Of a stretch of DNA of 64,000 bases, positions 53,153 through 63,400 are shown one piece after another. Source of the DNA: Nematostella vectensis (taxonomy: Eukaryota; Cnidaria; Anthozoa; Actiniaria; Edwardsiidae); NCBI RefSeq assembly GCF_932526225.1, contig NC_064038.1, positions 2,048,001 to 2,112,000 on the forward strand, given 5' to 3'. A model generated the notes under the pieces. The model had not been told where the DNA came from, searched no databases, and worked only from the letters and a program-made list of their open reading frames with translations. Within the stretch, counting starts at the first letter, position 1. Every line of letters starts with the position of its first letter. The position numbers and the translations under genes were made by a program.

Positions 53153-56100
53153 ACTCTCAGCATCTTTGAAGTGCTCATGCTTTGTTAAGGATCCTGCACA
53201 TATTTTATGCACACAAGAACTAACTAGATTCCTTGGATAACTTGATTAAGTAGATTCTAACATAGAGCATAGCGCTCGATAGATTGATATACCTTTTTTT
53301 CCGAGTCTACTGTTTTATTTTTCCTAATGTAACTTTTTTGAATTTACATTCGGAAAAAAAATTATCGATTGTAACCTTTTGGAGGTTACACTCGTAAAAC
53401 AAATTCCCGAATGTAACCCTGAAGCTTTTCCCGAATGTAACCTCCAGTCCGATGGTGACTTTGCTTGGGATAGTTTACGATACCAATAGTATTAAAAGTA
53501 ATTTTCATTACAATTCCCTTCAGCAATGCCACGTTAGTCTTTCGTTGCGGGCACTTGACTACTAACGCAGCGACCCGGGTTCGATTCCCGCTGATAGCCT
53601 ATTTTTTTTCTTTATTTTTTTTTTTAAATCGATACTTAATTATACTGTTCTTGGTGTGTCATGACATAAAAAGAAGGTATAGGGACATTTTTATGTACTC
53701 TCAGCATCTTTGATGGGCTCATGCTTTGTTCAGGATCCTGTACATATTTTATGCACACAAGAACTAACTAGATTCCTTGGATAACTTGATTAAGTAGATT
53801 CTAACATAGAGCATAGCGCTCGAAAGATTGATATACCTTTTTTCCGAGTATACTGTTTTATTTTTCCTAATGTTACTTTTTGGAATTTACATTCGGAAAA
53901 AAAAATATCGATTGTAACCTTTTGGAGGTTACACTCGTAAAACAAATTCCCGAATGTAACCCTGAAGCTTTTCCCGAATGTAACCTCCAGTCCGATGGTG
54001 ACTTTGCTTGGGATAGTTTACGATACCAATAGTATTAAAAGTAATTTTCATTTCAATTCCCTTCAGCAATGCCACGTTAGTCTTTCGTTGCGGGCACTTG
54101 ACTACTAACGCAGCGACCCGGGTTCGATTCCCGCTGATAGCCTATTTTTTTTCTTTTTTTTTTTTTTAAATATCGATACTTAATTATACTGTTCTTGGTG
54201 TGTCATGACATAAAAAGAAGGTATAGGGACATTTTTATGTACTCTCAGCATCTTTGATGTGCTCATGCTTTGTTCAGGATCCTGCACATATTTTATGCAC
54301 ACAAGAACTAACTAGATTCCTTGGATAACTTGATTAAGTAGATTCTAACATAGAGCATAGCGCTCGATAGATTGATATACCTTTTTTTCCGAGTATACTG
54401 TTTTATTTTCCTAATGTTACTTTTTGGAATTTACATTCGGAAAAAAAATTATCGATTGTAACCTTTTGGAGGTTACACTCGTAAAACAAATTCCCGAATG
54501 TAACCCTGAAGCTTTTCCCGAATGTAACCTCCAGTCCGATGGTGACTTTGGTTGGGATAGTTTACGATACCAATAGTATTAAAAGTAATTTTCATTACAA
54601 TTCCCTTCAGCAATGCCACGTTAGTCTTTCGTTGCTGGCACTTGACTACTAACGCAGCGACCCGGGTTCGATTCCCGCTGATAGCCTATTTTTTTTCTTT
54701 CTTTTTTTTTAAATATCGATACTTAATTATACTGTTCTTGGTGTGTCATGACATAAAAAGAAGGTATAGGGACATTTTTATGTACTCTCAGCATCTTTGA
54801 TGTGCTCATGCTTTGTTCAGGATCCTGTACATATTTTATGCACACAAGAACTAACTAGATTCCTTGGATAACTTGATTAAGTAGATTCTAACATAGAGCA
54901 TAGCGCTCGATAGATTGATATACCTTTTTTCCGAGTATACTGTTTTATTTTTCCTAATGTTACTTTTTGGAATTTACATTCGGAAAAAAAAATATCGATT
55001 GTAACCTTTTGGAGGTTACACTCGTAAAACAAATTCCCGAATGTAACCCTGAAGCTTTTCCCGAATGTAACCTCCAGTCCGATGGTGACTTTGGTTGGGA
55101 TAGTTTACGATACCAATAGTATTAAAAGTAATTTTCATTTCAATTCCCTTCAGCAATGCCACGTTAGTCTTTCGTTGCTGGCACTTGACTACTAACGCAG
55201 CGACCCGGGTTCGATTCCCGCTGATAGCCTATTTTTTTTCTTTCTTTTTTTTTAAATATCGATACTTAATTATACTGTTCTTGGTGTGTCATGACATAAA
55301 AAGAAGGTATAGGGACATTTTTATGTACTCTCAGCATCTTTGATGTGCTCATGCTTTGTTCAGGATCCTGCACATATTTTATGCACACAAGAACTAACTA
55401 GATTCCTTGGATAACATGATTAAGTAGATTCTAACATAGAGCATAGCGCTCGATAGATTGATATACCTTTTTTTCCGAGTATACTGTTTTATTTTTCCTA
55501 ATGAGACTTTTTGGAATTTACATTCGGAAAAAACATTATCGATTGTAACCTTTTGGAGGTTACACTCGTAAAACAAATTCCCGAATGTAACCCTGAAGCT
55601 TTTCCCGAATGTAACCTCCAGTCCGATGGTGACTTTGCTTGGGATAGTTTACGATACCAATAGTATTAAAAGTAATTTTCATTACAATTCCCTTCAGCAA
55701 TGCCACGTTAGTCTTTCGTTGCGGGCACTTGACTACTAACGCAGCGACCCGGGTTCGATTCCCGCTGATAGCCTATTTTTTTTTCTTTTTTTTTTTTTTT
55801 AAATATCGATATTTAATTATACTGTTCTTGGTGTGTCATGACATAAAAAGAAGGTATAGGGACATTTTTATGTACTCTCAGCATCTTTGAAGTGCTCATG
55901 CTTTGTTCAGGATCCTGCACATATTTTATGCACACAAGAACTAACTAGATTCCTTGGATAACTTGATAAAGTAGATTCTAACATAGAGCATAGCGCTCGA
56001 TAGATTGATATACCTTTTTTTCCGAGTATACTGTTTTATTTTTCCTAATGTTACTTTTTGGAATTTACATTCGGAAAAAAAATTATCGATTGTAACCTTT

Positions 56101-56670
56101 TGGAGGTTACACTCGTAAAACAAATTCCCGAATGTAACCCTGAAGCTTTTCCCGAATGTAACCTCCAGTCCGATGGTGACTTTGCTTGGGATAGTTTACG
56201 ATACCAATAGTATTAAAAGTAATTTTCATTACAATTCCCTTCAGCAATGCCACGTTAGTCTTTCGTTGCGGGCACTTGACTACTAACGCAGCGACCCGGG
56301 TTCGATTCCCGCTGATAGCCTATTTTTTTTTTTTTTTTTTTTTTAAATATCGATATTTAATTATACTGTTCTTGGTGTGTCATGACATAAAAAGAAGGTA
56401 TAGGGACATTTTTATGTACTCTCAGCATCTTTGAAGTGCTCATGCTTTGTTCAGGATCCTGCACATATTTTATGCACACAAGAACTAACTAGATTCCTTG
56501 GATAACTTGATTAAGTAGATTCTAACATAGAGCATAGCGCTCGATAGATTGATATACCTTTTTTTCCGAGTATACTGTTTTATTTTTCCTAATGTTACTT
56601 TTTGGAATTTACATTCGGAAAAAAAATTATCGATTGTAACCTTTTGGAGGTTACACTCGTAAAACAAATT

Positions 56671-56683
56671 CCCGAATGTAACC
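56671..56683. other. 24-bp deletion junction between direct repeats
   Basis: Normal units read CCCGAATGTAACC, then CTGAAGCTTTT, then a second CCCGAATGTAACC. Here a single CCCGAATGTAACC is followed directly by TCCAGTCCG, so one copy plus the 11-bp spacer (24 bp) is gone. Together with a one-G loss near 56.92 kb this shortens the spacing of adjacent units to 520 bp. Confidence 0.88.
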
Positions 56684-57312
56684 TCCAGTCCGATGGTGAC
56701 TTTGCTTGGGATAGTTTACGATACCAATAGTATTAAAAGTAATTTTCATTACAATTCCCTTCAGCAATGCCACGTTAGTCTTTCGTTGCGGGCACTTGAC
56801 TACTAACGCAGCGACCCGGGTTCGATTCCCGCTGATAGCCTATTTTTTTTTTTTTTTTTTTTTTTAAATATCGATATTTAATTATACTGTTCTTGGTGTG
56901 TCATGACATAAAAAGAAGGTATAGGACATTTTTATGTACTCTCAGCATCTTTGAAGTGCTCATGCTTTGTTCAGGATCCTGCACATATTTTATGCACACA
57001 AGAACTAACTAGATTCCTTGGATAACTTGATTAAGTAGATTCTAACATAGAGCATAGCGCTCGATAGATTGATATACCTTTTTTTCCGAGTATACTGTTT
57101 TATTTTTCCTAATGTTACTTTTTGGAATTTACATTCGGAAAAAAAATTATCGATTGTAACCTTTTGGAGGTTACACTCGTAAAACAAATTCCCGAATGTA
57201 ACCCTGAAGCTTTTCCCGAATGTAACCTCCAGTCCGATGGTGACTTTGCTTGGGATAGTTTACGATACCAATAGTATTAAAAGTAATTTTCATTACAATT
57301 CCCTTCAGCAAT

Positions 57313-57384
57313 GCCACGTTAGTCTTTCGTTGCGGGCACTTGACTACTAACGCAGCGACCCGGGTTCGATTCCCGGTCATAGCC
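57313..57384 (+). pseudogene. tRNA-like module with fully paired T arm
   Basis: This copy ends CCCGGTCATAGCC where most copies have CCCGCTGATAGCC. The change makes the T stem pair at all five positions (CCGGG with CCCGG) around TTCGATT. The acceptor-position strand is also altered (TCATAGC) and still does not pair with GCCACGT. It is a single variant, so it may be a chance mutation rather than a repaired copy. Confidence 0.65.
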
Positions 57385-57513
57385 TATTTTTTTTCTTTAT
57401 TTTTTTTTTTAAATATCGATACTTAATAATACTGTTCTTGGTGTGTCATGACATAAAAAGAAGGTATAGGGACATTTTTATGTACTCTCAGCATCTTTGA
57501 AGTGCTCATGCTT

Positions 57514-57531
57514 TGTTCAGGATCCTGTACA
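57514..57531. repeat. Imperfect 18-bp palindrome centred on GGATCC
   Basis: TGTTCAGGATCCTGTACA is self-complementary at 16 of 18 positions, with a single T-T mismatch pair flanking a perfect 10-bp core (CAGGATCCTG). The core recurs about once per monomer; the outer arm is TGTACA in some subfamilies and TGCACA in others, and a few copies have AAGGATCC. It supplies one BamHI site in most units. Confidence 0.6.
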
Positions 57532-57589
57532 TATTTTATGCACACAAGAACTAACTAGATTCCTTGGATAACTTGATTAAGTAGATTCT

Positions 57590-60400
57590 AACATAGAGCA
57601 TAGCGCTCGATAGATTGATATACCTTTTTTTCCGAGTATACTGTTTTATTTTTCCTAATGTTACTTTTTGGAATTTACATTCGGAAAAAAAATTATCGAT
57701 TGTAACCTTTTGGAGGTTACACTCGTAAAACAAATTCCCGAATGTAACCCTGAAGCTTTTCCCGAATGTAACCTCCAGTCCGATGGTGACTTTGCTTGGG
57801 ATAGTTTACGATACCAATAGTATTAAAAGTAATTTTCATTACAATTCCCTTCAGCAATGCCACGTTAGTCTTTCGTTGCGGGCACTTGACTACTAACGCA
57901 GCGACCCGGGTTCGATTCCTGCTGATAGCCTGTTCTTTTTCTTTATTTTTTTTTTAAATATCGATACTTAATTATACTGTTCTTGGTGTGTCATGACATA
58001 AAAAGAAGGTATAGGGACATTTTTATGTACTCTCAGCGTCTTTGATGTGCTCATGCTTTGTTCAGGATCCTGTACATATTTTATGCACACAAGAACTAAC
58101 TAGATTCCTTGGATAACTTGATTAAGTAGATTCTAACATAGAGCATAGCGCTCGATAGATTGATATACCTTTTTTTTCCAAGTATACTGTTTTATTTTTC
58201 TTAATGTTACTTTTTGGAATTTACATTCGGAAAAAAAAACCTTTTGGTGGTTACACTCGTAAAACAAATTCCCGAATGTAACCCTGAAGGTTTTCCCGAA
58301 TGTAACCTCCAGTCCGATGGTGACTTTGCTTGGGATATTTTACGATATCAATAGTATTAAAAGTAATTTTCATTACAATTCCCTTCAGCAATGCCACGTT
58401 AGTCTTTCGTTGCGGGCACTTGACTACTAACGCAGCGACCCGGGTTCGATTCCCGCTGATAGCCTATTTGTTTCTTTATTTTTTTTTTTAAATATCGATA
58501 CTTAATTATACTGTTCTTGGTGTGTCATGACATAAAAAGAAGGTATAAGGAAATTTTTATGTACTCTCAGCATCTTTGATGTGCTCATGCTTTGTTCAGG
58601 ATCCTGTACATATTTTATGCACACAAGAACTAACTAGATTCCTTGGATAACTTGATTAAGTAGATTCTAACATAGAGCATAGCGCTCGATAGATTGATAT
58701 ACCTTTTTTTCCGAGTATACTGTTTTATTTTTCCTAATGTTACTTTTTGGAATTTACATTCGGAAAAAAAATAACCTTTTGGAGGTTACACTCGTAAAAC
58801 AATTTCCCGAATGTAACCCTGAAGCTTATCCCGAATGTAACCTCCAGTCCGATGGTGACTTTGCTTGGGATAGTTTACGATACCAATAGTATTAAAAGTA
58901 ATTTTCATTACAATTCCCTTCAGCAATGCAACGTTAGTCTTTCGTTGCGGGCACTTGACTACTAACGCAGCGACCCGTTTTCGATTCCTGCTGATAGCCT
59001 ATTCTTTTTCTTTATTTTTTTTTTTTAAATATCGATATTTAATTATACTGTTCTTGGTGTGTCATAACATAAAAAGAAGGTATAGGGACATTTTTGTGTA
59101 CTCTCAGCATCTTTGATGTGCTCATGCTTTGTTCAGGATCCTGTACATATTTTATGCACACAAGAACTAACTAGATTCCTTGGATAACTTGATTAAGTAG
59201 ATTCTAACATAGAGCATAGCGCTCGATAGATTGATATACCTTTTTTTTTTCAAGTATACTGTTTTATTTTTCTTAATGTTACTTTTTGGAATTTACATTC
59301 GGAAAAAAAACCTTTTGGAGGTTACACTCGTAAAACAAATTCCCGAATGTAACCCTGAAGCTTTTCCCGAATGTAACCTCCAGTCCGATGGTGACTTTGC
59401 TTGGGATAGTTTACGATACCAATAGTATTAAAAGTAATTTTCATTACAATTCCCTTCAGCAATGCCACGTTAGTCTTTCGTTGCGGGAACTTGACTACTA
59501 ACGCAGCGACCCGGGTTCGATTCCTGCTGATAGCCGATTTTTTTCTTTATTTTTTTTTTAAATATCGATACTTAATTATACTGTTCTTGGTGTGTCATGA
59601 CATAAAAAGAAGGTATAGGGACATTTTTATGTACTCTCAGCATCTTTGATGTGCTCATGCTTTGTTCAGGATCCTGTACATATTTTATGAACACAAGAAC
59701 TAACTAGATTCCTTGGATAACTTGATTAAGTAGATTCTAACATAGAGGATAGCGCTCGATAGATTGATATACCTTTTTTTCCGAGTATACTGTTTTATTT
59801 TTCCTAATGTTACTTTTTGGAATTTACATTCGGAAAAAAAATAACCTTTTGGAGGTTACACTCGTAAAACAAATTCCCGAATGTAACCCTGAAGGTTTTC
59901 CCGAATGTAACCTCCAGTCCGATGGTGACTTTGCTTTGGATAGTTTACGATACCAATAGTATTAAAAGTAATTTTCATTACAATTGCCTTAGCAATGCCA
60001 CGTTAGTCTTTCGTTGCGGGCACTTGACTACTAACGCAGCGACCCGGGTTCGATTCCTGCTGATAGCCTATTTTTTTCTTTATTTTTTTTTTTAAATATC
60101 GATACTTAATTATACTGTTCTTGGTGTGTCATGACATAAAAAGAAGGTATAGGGACATTTTTATGTACTCTCAGCATCTTTGATGTGCTCATGCTTTGTT
60201 CAGGATCCTGCACATATTTTATGCACACAAGAACTAACTAGATTCCTTGGATAACTTGATTAAGTAGATTCTAACATAAGGCATAGCGCTCGATATATTA
60301 ATATACCTTTTTTTCCGAGTGTACTGTTTTATTTTTCCTAATGTTACTTTTTGGAATTTACATTCGGAAAAAAAATTATCGATTGTAACCTTTTGGAGGT
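57590..60400. repeat. Second copy of the 26.9-28.9 kb block
   Basis: This is the distant partner of the 26.9-28.9 kb block, with the same ordered marks and one extra monomer at roughly 58.6-59.2 kb. Several units lack part of the motif cluster (AAAATAACC or AAAACCTTTTGG), so monomer spacing is shorter than usual here. Confidence 0.78.
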
Positions 60401-63400
60401 TACACTCGTAAAACAAATTCCCGAATGTAACCCTGAAGCTTTTCCCGAATGTAACCTCCAGTCCGATGGTGACTTTGCTTGGGATAGTTTACGATACCAA
60501 TAGTATTAAAAGTAATTTTCATTACAATTCCCTTCAGCAATGCCACGTTAGTCTTTCGTTGCGGGCACTTGACTACTAACGCAGCAACCCGGGTTCGATT
60601 CCCGCTGATAGCCTATTTTTTTTTCTTTATTTTTTTTTAAATATCGATACTTAATTATACTGTTCTTGGTGTGTCATGACATAAAAAGAAGGTATAGGGA
60701 CATTTTTATGTACTTTCAGCATCTTTGATGTGCTCATGCTTTGTTCAGGATCTTGCACATATTTTATGCACACAAGAACTAACTAGATTCCTTGGATAAC
60801 TTGATTAAGTAGATTCTAACATAGAGCATAGCGCTCGATAGATTGATATACCTTTTTTTCCGAGTGTACTGTTTTATTTTTCCTAATGTAACTTTTTGGA
60901 ATTTACATTCGGAAAAAAAATTATCGATTTTAACCTTTTGGATGTTACACTCGTAAAACAAATTCCCGAATGTAACCCTGAAGCTTTTCCCGAATGTAAC
61001 CTCCAGTCCGATGGTGACTTTGCTTGGGATAGTTTACGATACCAATAGTATTAAAAGTAATTTTCATTACAATTCCCTTCAGCAATGCCACGTTAGTCTT
61101 TCGTTGCGGGCACTTGACTACTAACGCAGCGACCCGTGTTCAATTCCCGCGGATAGCCTATTTTTTTTTCTTTATTTTTTTTTTAAATATAGATACTTAA
61201 TTATACTGTTCTTGGTGTGTCATGACATAAAAAGAAGGTATAGGGACATTTTTATGTACTCTCAGCATCTTTGATGTGCTCATGCTTTGTTCAGGATCCT
61301 GTACATATTTTATGAACACAAGAACTAACTAGATTCCTTGGATAACTTGATTACGTAGATTCTAACATAGAGCATAGCGCTCGATAGATTGATATACCTT
61401 TTTTTCCGAGTATACTGTTTTAGTTTTTCCTAATGTTACTTTTTGGAATTTACATTCGGAAAAAAAATTATCGATTGTAACCTTTTGGAGGTTACACTCG
61501 TAAAACAAATTCCCGAATGTAACCCTGAAGCTTTTCCCGAATGTAACCTCCAGTCTGATGGTGACTTTGTTTGGGATAGTTTACGATACCAATAGTATTA
61601 AAAGTAATTTTCATTACAATTCCCTTCAGCAATGCCACGTTAGTCTTTCGTTGCGGGCACTTGACTACTAACGCAGCGACCCGTGTTCAATTCCCGCGGA
61701 TAGCCTATTTTTTTTTCTTTATTTTTTTTTTAAATATAGATACTTAATTATACTGTTCTTGGTGTGTCATGACATAAAAAGAAGGTATAGGGACATTTTT
61801 ATATACTCTCAGCATCTTTGATGTGCTCATGCTTTGTTCAGGATCCTGTACATATTTTATGAATACAAGAACTAACTAGATTCCTTGGATAACTTGATTA
61901 AGTAGATTTTAACATAGAGCATAGCGCTCGATAGATTGATATACCTTTTTTTCCGAGTATACTGTTTTATTTTTCCTAATGTTACTTTTTGGAATTTACA
62001 TTCGGAAAAAAAATTATCGATTGTAACCTTTTGGAGGTTACACTCGTAAAACAAATTCCCGAATGTAACCCTGAAGCTTTTCCCGAATGTAACCTCCAGT
62101 CTGATGGTGACTTTGCTTGGGATAGTTTACGATACCAATAGTATTAAAAGTAATTTTCATTACAATTCCCTTCAGCAATGCCACGTTAGTCTTTCGTTGC
62201 GGGCACTTGACTACTAACGCAGCTACCCGGGTTCGATTCCCGCTGATAGCCTATTTTTTTTTCTTTATTTTTTTTTTAAATATCGATACTTAATTATACT
62301 GTTCTTGGTGTGTCATGACATAAAAAGAAGGTATAGGTACATTTTTATGTACTCTCAGCATCTTTGATGTGCTCATGCTTTGTTCAGGATCCTGTACATA
62401 TTTTATGCACACAAGAACTAACTAGATTCCTTGGATAACTTCATTAAGTAGATTCTAACATAGAGCATAGCGCTCGATAGATTGATATACCTTTTTTTCC
62501 GAGTATACTGTTTTATTTTTCCTAATGTTACATTTTGGAATTTACATTCGGAAAAAAAATTATCGATTGTAACCTTTTGGAGGTTACACTCGTAAAACAA
62601 ATTCCCGAATGTAACCCTGAAGCTTTTCCCGAATGTAACCTCCAGTCCGATGGTGACTTTGCTTGGGATAGTTTACGATACCAATAGTATTAAAAGTAAT
62701 TTTCATTACAATTCCCTTCAGCAATGCCACGTTAGTCTTTCGTTGCGGGCACTTGACTACTAACGCAGCAACCCGGGTTCGATTCCCGCTGATAGCTTAT
62801 TTTTTTCTTTATTTTTTTTTTTTAAATATCGATACTTAATTATACTGTTCTTGGTGTGTCATGACATAAAAAGAAGGTATAGGGACATTTTTATGTACTC
62901 TCAGCATCTTTGATGTGCTCATGCTTTGTTCAGGATCCTGCACATATTTTATGCACACAAGAACTAACTAGATTCCTTGGATAACTTGATTAAGTAGATT
63001 CTAACATAAGGCATAGCGCTCGATATATTGATATACCTTTTTTTCCGAGTGTACTGTTTTATTTTTCCTAATGTTACTTTTTGGAATTTACATTCGGAAA
63101 ACAAATTATCGATTGTAACCTTTTGGAGGTTACACTCGTAAAACAAATTCCCGAATGTAACCCTGAAGCTTTTCCCGAATGTAACCTCCAGTCCGATGGT
63201 GACTTTGCTTGGGATAGTTTACGATACCAATAGTATTAAAAGTAATTTTCATTACAATTCCCTTCAGCAATGCCACGTTAGTCTTTCGTTGCGGGCACTT
63301 GACTACTAACGCAGCAACCCGGGTTCGATTCCCGCTGATAGCCTATTTTTTTTTCTTTATTTTTTTTTAAATATCGATACTTAATTATACTGTTCTTGGT

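Larger units (their letters stand above)
52713..53256 (+). repeat. Reference monomer of the satellite (544 bp)
   Basis: This copy is close to the majority sequence and is used here to describe unit anatomy. In order: an AT-rich leader with a short T run and AGTCTACTG (AGTATACT, an 8-bp palindrome, in most other units); a cluster of short direct and inverted motifs (52800-52901); an AT-rich linker with GATACCAATAG and ATTAAAAGTAA; the tRNA-like module (52984-53055); a T tract (53056-53079); then a 177-bp downstream part with TGTCATGACA (53113-53122), a 9-bp inverted repeat (53120-53128 with 53144-53152) and an AGGATCCT core. Unit boundaries are arbitrary because the repeat is circularly permutable. 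One base before the tRNA-like module (CATCAATG instead of CAGCAATG) is a variant shared with some neighbours. Confidence 0.93.
49400..53800. repeat. Three-monomer HOR (period ~1,634 bp)
   Basis: Two near-identical units at about 49.45-50.5 kb (546-bp step, both with GAGTCTACTG and AAAAGTAGG) lead into a three-monomer cassette. That cassette occupies about 50.5-52.1 kb and again about 52.1-53.8 kb. Marks recurring at 1,634 bp are GGATAACTTCATT (51.06 and 52.69 kb), CTTCATCAATG (51.34 and 52.97 kb), and GAGTCTACTG (51.67 and 53.31 kb). Confidence 0.78.
53800..57590. repeat. Monomers with long T tracts and one deleted unit
   Basis: About seven units. Two around 54.6 and 55.2 kb share GTTGCTGGCAC, a change in the tRNA-like module. 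One C-type unit like those of the first 18 kb appears at about 55.4-55.6 kb (AATGAGACTTTTTGG), far from its relatives. Two successive units end their tRNA-like modules in uninterrupted runs of 22 T (near 56.32 kb) and 23 T (near 56.85 kb). The unit between about 56.5 and 57.0 kb is short because of a 24-bp deletion. Confidence 0.72.
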
